Below are positions 27,267 through 36,159 of a DNA stretch of 64,000 nucleotides, piece after piece. Source of the stretch: Phycisphaeraceae bacterium (lineage in GTDB: Bacteria; Planctomycetota; Phycisphaerae; Phycisphaerales; SM1A02); the NCBI GenBank assembly GCA_004213555.1, contig SHAP01000004.1:1-64000 (forward strand), given 5' to 3'. A model generated the notes under the pieces. It was not told where the DNA came from, made no database searches, and saw only the letters and a list, made by a program, of their open reading frames with translations. A program made the position numbers and the translations under genes. Each line of letters begins with the position of its first letter. Position 1 is the stretch's first letter.

Positions 27267-29681
27267 TCAACCCTCCACCTCTCGGATCAGTCCAATCAAA
27301 CCATCAACCACCTCCGCGGTAAGTTGAAGCAGTGGATCTGGGTCGTTCCGGGCCCGATTGAGCGCTGGATCAAATTCATCCGCCACATGGTTGAGCAAGT
27401 ACATCGTCCGTACCCAACGATCTGGGTCATCAGAGACCTGAGTTGACAACACCGCTGGCATTTGATTTTTCGGCAGAACACCCGTGAGAAACGCTCTCGA
27501 ATTCGCATCCAATGTCGCGAATTGCCTCAAAAAGACCTCTCGGGCCAATTGAATCTCCTGGGCCACGTCTTCGCTCACTTGCCCATCCAGTCCCAACGCA
27601 ATGTATTGCCCCAGTTGAGCCAACACCGGCAGTGGAGTCTCGGATTGCGATTCCTCAGTGGTCATTCGAAGTTGCCGAATGGCATCTTTGTTCAGCAAAG
27701 TTCCAGGAATGCGGAACGTGCCAGAAGACGACAGGGAGCCAATTGGCCCAGGCTTCACCATGGGAAACGGTCCGGAAGCAATCGGTAAGCCTACGGGCTG
27801 GGTAATCACCTGAAACTCGATCGAAGCACCCAAGACACCAGCCCGATCGATGTCGGCCGAGACAGGAAGGCGACGCAGACCAATCGTTTGTTGACAACGC
27901 TGACCAGGTGCCAGGACCAACGGCCCTTCCAAGCGAAAACTGGCGGGACGTCCATGACGCACCATGCCCCGCCGAGAAAGGTCCGACTCAATCTCTAGGG
28001 CAAGGAATTCAGAAAGACCACCCTCACCCATCGGAACAGGGAGCGTGCCGATGTTTTTGATTTCGAAAGTCAAATCGAATGGGGCAAACGGCTGGCCAAT
28101 GACATCCTGAGGCAGCAGTCGAACATCAAGAACCCGTTCTGGGTGAAGGTGGAGTTCTTCGAGGTGTTCTGGGATGTCCCCCGCCGCAGCAGCCACGGCC
28201 AAGGCATGGGAAGCCGGCCGAACCGCACGACCAAAATGATCCGAAAGCATCCGAACCGACAACACGCCCACCACACTCTCCGGAACCACCCTCGCCACGA
28301 ACGCTGCGTGGTCGATCATTTCCTCCGAACGACCAGCCAACTTCGCGACTTTGGCCAACCCAAATCGGGCCCGAGGATCTTCCGCCCTAGATCCGAGCAG
28401 CGTTGTCGCTTTTTCGAGCTCTCCAGATCGCAACGCAAACCACCCGTCGAAGACCACTTGATCCTGCTCGGAGATCACATCCTCGGTGGCAATGGCCTCC
28501 AGATCACTTCGGGCCAAAGCAGGATCACCACCAAAGGCCAGGGTCCACCAACTGACCCGCAGCCGAAACGCGTCAAGTTCTTTGCCACGCAACAGATTGA
28601 CTGATGCCAGTTCTGGCTGGGCAAGAATCTGAACGTCCGAGGGACCATCGGTGAACAATCGCAGCAGTTGGCGAACCGGCTGGTCCGGTGCTTCGAGGCC
28701 CTCTAGATGGGCCGTCGCACTCAGGAGCAAGGCCAAATCTGCCACCACCCTTGAACTTCTGACTCCAAGAATGGGCTCAGGTACAGCCTGCAGGTAATCG
28801 TCAGAAGTAACGGCTTCAGCCATGATCCGCATCCGGCTGGCACGTTTCAATGGCATGACACGTTCGGCCAAAGCAGAGCGAACTGCCGCGGGGCCATCCT
28901 CGGCCAAGAGACAAAGCAACAAATCGGCCAAGAGTGTTGGTGGTGGCCGTTGACCCATTCGCTCAGCTGAGCTTACCGCAGCCATGAGCGCCGCCTGGGC
29001 ATCAGCGTAAGCGCCATATCGAAGCAATCGACGCCCCAACCGAGCCGCCGTGTCAGCATCCGCGGGCGTTGCCGCGGCCAAGGCCGCCAAGGCTTCAATC
29101 ACCTCGGCCGGGTCAGCCTTTTTCTGCGCCAAAGTGGGCGTAACCAAGGCCGCCAGAGGGGCTGAAAATGAAGGATCAGCAACCGCTGCATTGGCCGCAT
29201 CTTCCCGCCAATCGCCATCACCTCTTCCTTGCCGAAGCAATGCCCGGCGCCACCACAGCCGGGCTTGCAGGGGTCCTGAAAGTGGTTCGGCCAGAATCAC
29301 ATCCAGTCCCTCAAGTCGAGATTCGACGGTTTGCCGGTCAGACAGGGCCAGATCCAGCCGCTCCAACACAAGGCGTTCGTCAGACGGCCGAAGCTTGATC
29401 AAACGCCGCAAACACAATTCGGCATCTTTTTGATCCTCATGAAGGCGGGCAATATCCATGCGCAGCCGCCAAGCCTCGGCGTCGGTTGGCACCAGCTCGG
29501 TGGCCCGAACGGCGACCATGTGGGCGAATTCCAGATCAGAAGACGTGGCCAGAGGAATGGCGGCAAACATCCTCGCCCGTCGCACCAACAGGTCACACAA
29601 CGCTTCTGGGGCAGACTGCCCGAAGGCAGAGGCCGCCAGACAGAACCACACGAAGAGCCCCGTACACACATTCCTTGGCAT
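27267..29681 (-). CDS. Large exported protein with TPR-like helical repeats
   Basis: 804 residues with a signal peptide (about 1-22, ending ASAFGQ). Residues about 25-480 are Ala/Leu-rich helical repeats in TPR-like spacing (for example AHMVAVRATELVPTDAEAWR, then LCLRRLIKLRPSDERLVLER). Residues about 520-670 are beta-rich (FDLTFEIKNIGTLPVPMG, SFRLEGPLVLAPGQR), like an Ig-type domain. A helical tail follows. No enzymatic motif is seen; a periplasmic scaffold or interaction role is inference. TACACT ends six bases before ATG 29681, identical to the gmk arrangement. Confidence 0.78.
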   Translation of the reverse strand: MPRNVCTGLFVWFCLAASAFGQSAPEALCDLLVRRARMFAAIPLATSSDLEFAHMVAVRATELVPTDAEAWRLRMDIARLHEDQKDAELCLRRLIKLRPSDERLVLERLDLALSDRQTVESRLEGLDVILAEPLSGPLQARLWWRRALLRQGRGDGDWREDAANAAVADPSFSAPLAALVTPTLAQKKADPAEVIEALAALAAATPADADTAARLGRRLLRYGAYADAQAALMAAVSSAERMGQRPPPTLLADLLLCLLAEDGPAAVRSALAERVMPLKRASRMRIMAEAVTSDDYLQAVPEPILGVRSSRVVADLALLLSATAHLEGLEAPDQPVRQLLRLFTDGPSDVQILAQPELASVNLLRGKELDAFRLRVSWWTLAFGGDPALARSDLEAIATEDVISEQDQVVFDGWFALRSGELEKATTLLGSRAEDPRARFGLAKVAKLAGRSEEMIDHAAFVARVVPESVVGVLSVRMLSDHFGRAVRPASHALAVAAAAGDIPEHLEELHLHPERVLDVRLLPQDVIGQPFAPFDLTFEIKNIGTLPVPMGEGGLSEFLALEIESDLSRRGMVRHGRPASFRLEGPLVLAPGQRCQQTIGLRRLPVSADIDRAGVLGASIEFQVITQPVGLPIASGPFPMVKPGPIGSLSSSGTFRIPGTLLNKDAIRQLRMTTEESQSETPLPVLAQLGQYIALGLDGQVSEDVAQEIQLAREVFLRQFATLDANSRAFLTGVLPKNQMPAVLSTQVSDDPDRWVRTMYLLNHVADEFDPALNRARNDPDPLLQLTAEVVDGLIGLIREVEG

Positions 29682-29771
29682 TCTGGAAGTGTATCGCTGG
29701 TTTATTGACGCCTTGCCGAATCGCGGGTTACCGTGTTCTGTTCAATCCGGGGTCTATCCCGAGGAGCTCTC

Positions 29772-30770
29772 ATGCGTATTGCCCAGTACCAGCTTGTCAC
29801 CGCAGTGTTCATCGCCGCTCTGGCCCCGACTCCAGCTGTCCATGCCGCCGATGGCCTTACGGGTGTCTCCTCCGTTCGAGCGCTGGCCGATGACCGGACT
29901 CTGGGAGCATCACAGGAGGCCACAATCTCCCGATTTGCCGAAGAGGCGGGCCGAGCACTGTCGGCACGCAACCCCAGTGAAGACCATCTGGAAGCCGTTC
30001 GAATCGATCTCATGGCCCCGCTTTCTGGGGGATGCACGCCGGCCTTTGCCCGCGCGTACGGCGCTCGATTGCTCGAAGCATTCGGCGAATACGACAACGA
30101 CAGCCGAACCCCACAACAGCAGATGATCGCATTTGCGGTCTTGAGCGCCACGGGCAGCAGCGCCAGTTTGTTGGATCTGGCGGAACGAATCGTGGACTTG
30201 GATACCGAAACCGCGGCGTGGAAACCAATGGCCATGTGTCAAACCTTGAGCCAGGGGGTCGCCAAAGCAACCACACTGGATCTTGCCGAACGCAATCGAA
30301 GCGATTTGGCTCGTATTTTTGGAAGGATTGCCTCACGGGTTTCGCCATCGGCCAATCGTCACGTGATGGAAGGATTCGTGATGCTTGGCGGCGGAGAACG
30401 CGAAGACATCGCCCGCCGCTGGGCCGATGCACTCAAGTCATTGGCGAGTCGAGAGACTCTTACCGCCGAAGACCTTCTTTGTCTGGAAGGCGCGACTGTG
30501 AAATTGCGTTCGGTCTTGCTCAACCCAGCAAACCGTGAAACCCGGGATGCCCGAAAAGCCGCCGCCCGGGCGTTGGCGCCAGCTCTCTTGGCATTCCATG
30601 CCAGAGCCGCCGATCATCTCGATGGTGATGGACCCAACACCGACCGCTTGCGTGCCCATCTGGGCCGAGTGGACCAAGTCCTGCCATTTTTGGATGTCCG
30701 TGGAGTGTCTCTTGGGGCCCTTTGGGATGCCAAGGACTCTGCTGGACTGCGTGGGGTCTCGAGCAACTGA
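29772..30770 (+). CDS. Exported helical protein of unknown function
   Basis: 332 residues from an ATG preceded by GAGGAG. Signal peptide about 1-26 ends in VHAAD. The mature part is almost all amphipathic helix, Ala/Arg/Leu-rich, without a motif I know. It is divergent from the TPR-like protein; the two may be related in function, but that is only positional. Confidence 0.72.
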   Translation: MRIAQYQLVTAVFIAALAPTPAVHAADGLTGVSSVRALADDRTLGASQEATISRFAEEAGRALSARNPSEDHLEAVRIDLMAPLSGGCTPAFARAYGARLLEAFGEYDNDSRTPQQQMIAFAVLSATGSSASLLDLAERIVDLDTETAAWKPMAMCQTLSQGVAKATTLDLAERNRSDLARIFGRIASRVSPSANRHVMEGFVMLGGGEREDIARRWADALKSLASRETLTAEDLLCLEGATVKLRSVLLNPANRETRDARKAAARALAPALLAFHARAADHLDGDGPNTDRLRAHLGRVDQVLPFLDVRGVSLGALWDAKDSAGLRGVSSN

Positions 30771-30805
30771 ACCCAGTCTCTGTTGTCTTCCGTTCAACCC
30801 TTGGA

Positions 30806-30955
30806 CACGATCGGGTGAGGCTGCCCGAACCCTCATAATGAGGGGGGCTCGCGTCCCGTCGGTCCCGGCCTTCCACTCGGTGGAGGCCTGGCCATCGCCG
30901 CGGTCAGCGATCCCAAGGCAACGAACAAAGGCCGAGCACACATGACCCGATCGTG
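30806..30955 (+). ncRNA. Candidate structured RNA closed by an 11-bp perfect long-range stem
   Basis: CACGATCGGGT (30806-30816) is the exact reverse complement of ACCCGATCGTG (30945-30955). Between them are a CCCTCA-TAA-TGAGGG hairpin, a 9-bp hairpin with one bulge (GGCC-T-TCCAC / GTGGA-GGCC, TCG loop) and a possible GCTCG/CGAGC inner stem, in GC-rich non-coding DNA. No good ORF covers it and it does not match SRP, tmRNA, 6S or RNase P cores that I can recall. Strand is assumed. It occupies most of the 355-base gap before the next gene. Confidence 0.4.
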
Positions 30956-31058
30956 CCCGAAGATTGAACTTCGAGCGTGAATCCTAGCCCCAGACCGCAT
31001 TCAAGCCAGCCAATGGGCCTTTTTCCGATGAGGAAGTCGGGCGATTTGGGCTTCCCGC

Positions 31059-31088
31059 TTGACGTTGACCGTGAATTCGGGGTATCAA
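31059..31088 (+). promoter_or_regulatory. Sigma70-like promoter of the small lipoprotein gene
   Basis: TTGACG at 31059-31064, an 18-base spacer and TATCAA at 31083-31088 lie 37 bases before the ATG at 31126, leaving a leader with a GGAG site. Confidence 0.5.
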
Positions 31089-31125
31089 TTGCAATTCCGG
31101 CGACTTGCCGGGATGGAGAATCACC

Positions 31126-31395
31126 ATGCGTCTTTCCGCTCTCGTTCTGTTCGCGTCCCTGCCCCTTGGAGCCTGTGCCTCCGTTGGGACCGACTACTCT
31201 TCGATCGCTGCAAATCCAACTCCAGAGTTGATCAACGAATCGCAGCGTGACATCGACATCATGCGCAACGAAATGGTGATGGACAACATCAACGAGCGCA
31301 TGCTCAACGGTGACATCCGTCGCTTCTGGCTTCGGGACCATCCCAGCCGTTTGAGCCCATTCCCAATCACGTACACCTCCGGCATGCCACGCTGA
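31126..31395 (+). CDS. Small lipoprotein of unknown function
   Basis: 89 residues. The leader RLSALVLFASLPLGAC ends in a lipobox with the lipidated Cys at about residue 17. The mature part is mostly helical (ELINESQRDIDIMRNEM) with an Arg/Trp-rich end (RRFWLRDHPSRLSPFP). GGAG precedes the ATG at 31126. It has its own promoter and a strong terminator, so it is probably well expressed. Family not recognised. Confidence 0.75.
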   Translation: MRLSALVLFASLPLGACASVGTDYSSIAANPTPELINESQRDIDIMRNEMVMDNINERMLNGDIRRFWLRDHPSRLSPFPITYTSGMPR

Positions 31396-31473
31396 TTGGC
31401 TCCTAAGATCAAGACCGTCGGCGGCGGCTTGATTGGTGTTGAGCCATACTTGGCTCCCAACTCGAACCTGTCA

Positions 31474-31497
31474 CCCCGGCCCAGCCGGGGTTTTTTT
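31474..31497 (+). terminator. Terminator whose T tract touches the next start codon
   Basis: CCCCGGC-CCA-GCCGGGG is a perfect 7-bp stem followed by seven T (31491-31497). The ATG of the MFS gene is at 31498-31500. The GGGG of the 3' arm could also act as a weak ribosome site for that gene. Confidence 0.85.
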
Positions 31498-32817
31498 ATG
31501 ACTCAGTCCTCTGTCAACACCTTCGAAGCCGCAACTCCGGCGGCATCGTTCCGCGCTGAACGTCAAGCGACGGCAACTTCAGTGGTTGGGATTTCACCGG
31601 TCGATGGCAATGTTGCCACCGTGTTTGCCCGCATTGCATGGGAATCCGTCGTGCCTACCCCCTTGCTTGATGCGGCGGTGGCGGTGCTCTCAGGAGCGCC
31701 AGCTTGGACCAACCTGGCCAGCCTGTGGTGGGCCGAATCGGCACAGGGAAGACCCAAACGACATGCCATTGCCCGGCAGTTGAGGTGGGCCGCTTTGGCC
31801 ATGATTCCTGCCGCTTTCGTGCCATACACGGGCTGGGGACTGCTTCTGTTCGTGTTGGGCTGTGCGGGGGCAAGGCTGTGCTGGGGCGGCATGATCACCA
31901 TTCGCAGCACGCTTTGGCGCTGCATGTATCCCGCGAAAGAGCGAGGCCGCTACGCCGGGTGGATGTCCATCATCACTGCCCTCACCTTGGCCGCAGCAGG
32001 CTTCACTTCGGGCACGGTGTTGGAACTCGACCACCAAAATTTTCGAGTGATTCTGATCGTTGGCGCGTTCTCACTTTGGTTGGGCTCGATCCTGTACCAA
32101 CGAATTCCCGCACCAGCCGAACCGAAGCTGATCGAGCAAGAACAGGCCGAGCGGCGGCCCAAGCCGCGTCCCTGGCACGATGCCATGGCCATCCTTCAGA
32201 AGGATCGGGGATTCTGTCGGTACATGGCGGCAATGTTTGTGTTTGGCAGTGGCAATTTGATGGCCATGCCCATCATCATTCAAGTTATTCGTGAACGGTT
32301 TGAACAGGGCTACTTCGGCGGCATTCTGTTGGGCTCGACCCTGCCGATGTTGGTCCTTCCGTTCGCGGTCCCGAAATGGGCCCAGTTTTTTGATCGGGTA
32401 CACATCCTCCGCTACCGCCTCGTGCACGGTTGGTTTTTCGTCAGCGCCAATGTCGTTCTGCTGACTGCATCACTTACCGGAACCCTTTGGTTGCTGTTCT
32501 TGGCCATTGCCATCCGAGCTCTGGCGATGGCCGGAGGATCCATTGGCTGGACTTTGGGGCACCTCGACTACGCCCCGCCCGGACAGGCGGGTCGATACAT
32601 GGGGGTCCACGTCACGCTGACCGGCCTGCGAGGACTGGTGGCCCCAGGCATTGGAGCCTTGACCTATCGCACGGTTGAAGTGGCACAACCTGGTCAAGGG
32701 GGAATGGCCTTCATCCTCTGCGTGGTGCTGTCGTTTGCGGGAATGTTGATGTTCCGCCGCTCGGTCCAATTGGATGCTGGAGACGCCACCGGACGTCGAG
32801 GGGAAGGCGAAAGCTAA
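31498..32817 (+). CDS. Major facilitator superfamily transporter
   Basis: 439 residues with about ten to twelve hydrophobic helices (for example WAALAMIPAAFVPYTGWGLL, LFVLGCAGARL, ITALTLAAAGFTSGTV, FILCVVLSFAGMLMF) and the MFS-like inter-helix segment YPAKERGRYAGWMS after the fourth helix. Substrate unknown. The ATG at 31498 directly follows a terminator T tract. The first about 45 residues are hydrophilic, so a start further downstream (for example a GTG near residue 42) is possible. Confidence 0.78.
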   Translation: MTQSSVNTFEAATPAASFRAERQATATSVVGISPVDGNVATVFARIAWESVVPTPLLDAAVAVLSGAPAWTNLASLWWAESAQGRPKRHAIARQLRWAALAMIPAAFVPYTGWGLLLFVLGCAGARLCWGGMITIRSTLWRCMYPAKERGRYAGWMSIITALTLAAAGFTSGTVLELDHQNFRVILIVGAFSLWLGSILYQRIPAPAEPKLIEQEQAERRPKPRPWHDAMAILQKDRGFCRYMAAMFVFGSGNLMAMPIIIQVIRERFEQGYFGGILLGSTLPMLVLPFAVPKWAQFFDRVHILRYRLVHGWFFVSANVVLLTASLTGTLWLLFLAIAIRALAMAGGSIGWTLGHLDYAPPGQAGRYMGVHVTLTGLRGLVAPGIGALTYRTVEVAQPGQGGMAFILCVVLSFAGMLMFRRSVQLDAGDATGRRGEGES

Positions 32818-32857
32818 GAAATCCCCCTATTTCCTCGCGGAAACTGTCGGCTACCGG

Positions 32858-32993
32858 TAAAGTATTCGATCCCCCTTTTTCGGCGAACTGGGGGGCACCG
32901 GCCCAGACGTTCTGGGTCGGAAAATCCGCAACTCGATCCCCCGCCGAGGATCACAGGAAGCATCTTTCACCACCGGGGTGAAAGGTCAACAAC
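32858..32993 (+). promoter_or_regulatory. rpsA promoter and structured 5' leader
   Basis: A -10-like TAAAGT at 32858-32863 would start a leader of about 125 bases. It holds a 10-bp hairpin (32898-32907 with 32911-32920, CGT loop) and an 8-bp hairpin CTTTCACC/GGTGAAAG (32964-32971 with 32977-32984) just upstream of the rpsA start. Ribosomal-protein leaders often mediate autoregulation; here that is inference. Confidence 0.5.
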
Positions 32994-34787
32994 ATGATTG
33001 ATTACAACCTAATCGCCTCCATCGGCAACGTTGATGCCGATGTCGAAAAGCATCTCTCCGAAGCCTTCGGTCAAGCCGAACAAGACAACGTCATGGATAC
33101 CGTCCTTGGTGGCGAAGTTTCCAACACCGCCGCCCCTGGTGAACTCGTGTCCGGGACCGTTGTTGGCAAAGCCGGCGATGATGTCATCATCGAGCTTGGC
33201 TTGAAGAGCGAAGGCCGCGTGCATCGCAGCGAATTCGAAAACTGGGAAGAGATTGCCGCCGGCGATGAAATCGAAGTGCTCTTTGAAGGCGTCGATGACC
33301 TTAGTGGTGAAGTCCACGTCTCCAAGCGCAAAGCAGATCGAATCCGTGGCTGGGAAAAAATTCTCCAAGACCACAACGAAGGCGATGAGATCGAAGGCCT
33401 GGGTGTTCGGAAGATCAAGGGTGGACTCTTGGTCGATATTGGGGTGCCCGTCTTTATGCCCGCCTCTCAGGTGGACATCCGCCGACAAACCGACTTGGGT
33501 GAATTTGTCGGACGAACCATTCGCGCCGTCATCCTCAAGATTGATGAAGAACGACGAAACATCGTCATCAGCCGTCGGAAGCTGCAAGAAAAGGAACGTG
33601 CCGAAGCACGAGACACCATCTTGGGCAAGATCGACGAAGGCCAGAAGGTCATCGGTACCGTCACGAACATCGCCGACTTCGGGGCGTTCATCGATCTCGG
33701 CGGCGTGGACGGACTGCTGCACATCACCGATATGTCATGGGGCCGCATCAACCACCCCAGCGAAATGCTGAAGCATGGACAAGAAATCGAAGTGATGATC
33801 CTGAAGATCGATCGCGAAAAAGAAAAAATCGCACTCGGCCTCAAGCAACTCGAAAACTCGCCCTGGGAAAATCTCGACGAGCGCTTCCCGGTCAACAGCC
33901 GCGTGAAGGGCAAGGTCGTCAACTTGGTGACTTACGGTGCTTTCGTTCAACTCGACGAAGGCCTCGAAGGCTTGGTGCATGTCTCCGAGATGTCCTGGAC
34001 CCGCCGGGTGAATCATCCGTCCGAGGTCGTGGAGGTTGGCCAAGAAGTCGAAGTGGTCATTTTGGAAATCGATCACGAGAAGCGTGAGATTTCTCTCGGC
34101 ATCAAGCAAACCGAAGTCAATCCATGGGAGCTTGTCAGCGAGAAGTACCCCGTGGGCACCGTCATTGTCGGTCAAATTCGCAACATCGCCAACTACGGCG
34201 CGTTTGTTGAAATTGAACCCGGTATCGACGGCTTGCTGCACGTCTCCGACATGTCGTGGACCGAAAAGGTGGCCCACCCGAACGAGAAATACCAAAAGGG
34301 CGACACCGTCCAATGCGTGGTTCTCGAAATCGACCGAGACAAACAACGTGTTGGTCTCGGCGTGAAGCAACTCACCGAAGATCCATGGATCAACGCCATC
34401 CCCGAGAACTACCAGCCTGGCATGGTCGTTCAAGGCGAGGTCACCAAGATCACCAACTTCGGGGTCTTCGTGAGCTTGGAAGATGGTCTGGAGGGCTTGC
34501 TTCACATCTCCGAGCTCGCCGATCACAAAGTCGAAAATCCTCAAGACGTCGTCAAAAGTGGCGAGTCCGTGGAAGTCAAGATTTTGCGAGTCGATACCGA
34601 CGAACGAAAGATTGGCCTTTCCCTCAAGCGGGCCCAGTGGGGCGACAACGACACCACGGCCTACGACGGCAGTGGCCCAGTCGGTGGCGACAGCAACAGT
34701 GCCAGCGAATTCGATGAATTCGCCCGCCCCTCCAAGGGTGGCATGGACAACCACGGAGCCATGGGTTCCGACAAGATCGAACTCTGA
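32994..34787 (+). CDS. rpsA: 30S ribosomal protein S1
   Basis: RNA-binding ribosomal protein that recruits mRNA. 597 residues with six S1 (OB-fold) domains at about 53-118, 135-200, 217-285, 302-371, 388-458 and 475-544. The last four carry clear signatures such as GTVTNIADFGAFIDLGGVDG, GKVVNLVTYGAFVQLDEG and GEVTKITNFGVFVSLEDG. The acidic C-terminus is Gly/Ser/Asp-rich. With leaderless-type starts common in this genome, S1 dependence may vary between mRNAs, but this is speculation. A strong terminator follows. Confidence 0.96.
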   Translation: MIDYNLIASIGNVDADVEKHLSEAFGQAEQDNVMDTVLGGEVSNTAAPGELVSGTVVGKAGDDVIIELGLKSEGRVHRSEFENWEEIAAGDEIEVLFEGVDDLSGEVHVSKRKADRIRGWEKILQDHNEGDEIEGLGVRKIKGGLLVDIGVPVFMPASQVDIRRQTDLGEFVGRTIRAVILKIDEERRNIVISRRKLQEKERAEARDTILGKIDEGQKVIGTVTNIADFGAFIDLGGVDGLLHITDMSWGRINHPSEMLKHGQEIEVMILKIDREKEKIALGLKQLENSPWENLDERFPVNSRVKGKVVNLVTYGAFVQLDEGLEGLVHVSEMSWTRRVNHPSEVVEVGQEVEVVILEIDHEKREISLGIKQTEVNPWELVSEKYPVGTVIVGQIRNIANYGAFVEIEPGIDGLLHVSDMSWTEKVAHPNEKYQKGDTVQCVVLEIDRDKQRVGLGVKQLTEDPWINAIPENYQPGMVVQGEVTKITNFGVFVSLEDGLEGLLHISELADHKVENPQDVVKSGESVEVKILRVDTDERKIGLSLKRAQWGDNDTTAYDGSGPVGGDSNSASEFDEFARPSKGGMDNHGAMGSDKIEL

Positions 34788-34833
34788 GCCTTCAGGCCCA
34801 GTTCCTGTTCTTCAATATGGTGAACTCCCAACG

Positions 34834-34860
34834 GCCCCCTCTCTCGGAGGGGGCTTTTTT
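34834..34860 (+). terminator. Intrinsic terminator after rpsA
   Basis: GCCCCCTC and GAGGGGGC form a perfect 8-bp stem with a 5-base loop, followed by six T (34855-34860). Confidence 0.92.
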
Positions 34861-35181
34861 GTGTCTGAGGTGTGGGACGTCTCAACACAGACAGACGAAG
34901 GCGGCAAAAGTAAACAAACCCATTCGTTTGCGATGGGGGGTGGCAGCTGTCAATCGATACAACAAGTTCATGTTCATGGCCGGGTCCTTTGGGGGCTGTA
35001 CTTGTTGAATGGCAAGACGCACGCCGATCCCGCGCCAGCGCTCTGAACCGGCCTCAGGGTGCTTCTTATGAGACTTGGGGTTGGGGTCGTGCCGACATGT
35101 CGCCGGCAGGCAGCGCTGCGGAGCGCCGCCTTTCCGATCATTTTTCACCCACCCTCGGGGCTTTCCGACAACAATGTGTCC
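34861..35181 (+). other. Intergenic region with several inverted repeats
   Basis: No convincing gene. It contains TGTCT/AGACA plus GTGT/ACAC nested near 34861-34894, an 8-bp long-range pair CAACAAGT/ACTTGTTG (34960-34967 with 35000-35007), and a terminator-like hairpin GGC-GCGCT / AGCGC-GCC at 35109-35130 (one mismatch, GCGG loop) followed by TTT. This could be a small RNA or a long leader of the downstream secreted protein. No known RNA family is recognised. Confidence 0.3.
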
Positions 35182-36159
35182 ATGACCAAGTCAGCATCAG
35201 TTCTGTTGCTTTTCTTCACTGTGGGCGGCTTGCTGTCTTCCCCCACCTGGGGCCAAGGTCTCAGCGGACGCATTCAAGAGGTGCGAGACCGACTCGAACG
35301 TGACCGATATGCCGGCAGTGCCGAGCATCTTGGACGTCTCCTGTACACCGACTGTGAAGTTCGTATGGAAGAAGCACCCATCGCGGATGCGGTGGCTTGG
35401 CTTGCGGGCGCGACCGGAGTCCCTCTTCGCATTCTGGATGACAACAAAGGCCAGTCGGGCATCGACCTTTCCGTCGAGATCACTTTGGATGTTCGCGGCA
35501 TGCCCGCCTTAACCGTGCTTGAAATCATGATGGAGCAGTACGAAGACGACACGGGAGAAGCTTGTGACTGGCAACTCCGCACGGGACGTGTTGAAGTTTC
35601 GACAAAAGACCGCTTGGCCCGCAAGAGTGCGCAGCGACTCAAACGCTATCCCATCCAAGATCTCATCACCAACGTGCCCAACTTCGACAATGGTCCGCGG
35701 CTCGATCTTGGAACCGCCCTTGGCCAAGGCAGTCAACAGGGTGGAGGCAACGGATCGCAGTCGCTGTTCCAAGGTGGATCGGAAGATCCAGACCTTCCGT
35801 CGGCCGCCGAGAAAGCCGAACAAATCATTGAACTGATTGTGGAGCTGGTAGAAGCAGAAGGGTGGGCCCGCAATGGAGGCAGCTGGGCATCGATCCGGTA
35901 CCACGAGGGCAATCTGCTCATCAAGGCACCCGATTTCGTCCACCGAAGAGTGGGAGGCTACCCATTCCGGCCGGCACGCACCGCGGGGCCGGCTTCAATA
36001 AAGAAAAGCGATGGGCAGGGACCTCGGGGAGCGCGTTACACCGAGGGACGAACTGAAATTCCGGGAAGCGGGACTTGGGAAGCAAAACTCCCCCAGCGAA
36101 ACCCTGCGAACATCAAGCCCCCCTCCTCTTCAGTACCCCCGAAGCCATCTGGCGACTAA
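35182..36159 (+). CDS. Exported protein with an STN/secretin-N0-like domain
   Basis: 325 residues. Signal peptide about 1-24 (VLLLFFTVGGLLSSPTWGQG). Residues about 55-145 read like a secretin/TonB short N-terminal (STN) domain: MEEAPIADAVAWLAG, GIDLSVEITLDVRGMPALTV, WQLRTGRVEVSTKD. A YPIQDLITNVPNF segment, a Gly/Gln-rich linker and a helix-strand unit (AEKAEQIIELIVELVEAEGW) follow, then a basic, Pro-rich tail. Similar small proteins occur in planctomycetes; the function is unknown. It is convergent with the phosphoesterase (4-base overlap). Confidence 0.72.
   Translation: MTKSASVLLLFFTVGGLLSSPTWGQGLSGRIQEVRDRLERDRYAGSAEHLGRLLYTDCEVRMEEAPIADAVAWLAGATGVPLRILDDNKGQSGIDLSVEITLDVRGMPALTVLEIMMEQYEDDTGEACDWQLRTGRVEVSTKDRLARKSAQRLKRYPIQDLITNVPNFDNGPRLDLGTALGQGSQQGGGNGSQSLFQGGSEDPDLPSAAEKAEQIIELIVELVEAEGWARNGGSWASIRYHEGNLLIKAPDFVHRRVGGYPFRPARTAGPASIKKSDGQGPRGARYTEGRTEIPGSGTWEAKLPQRNPANIKPPSSSVPPKPSGD

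Noticed and set aside
30771-31104. SRP RNA, tmRNA, 6S RNA or RNase P RNA in the gap
   Set aside because: None of the conserved cores of SRP, tmRNA or RNase P RNA is present; 6S cannot be excluded by primary sequence but the central bubble is not evident.
34973-35008. Twelve-codon frame (Met-Phe-Met-Ala ...) after a TACAAC element
   Set aside because: The -10-like match is imperfect, the peptide is too short to support, and the bases are better explained by the long-range inverted repeat.
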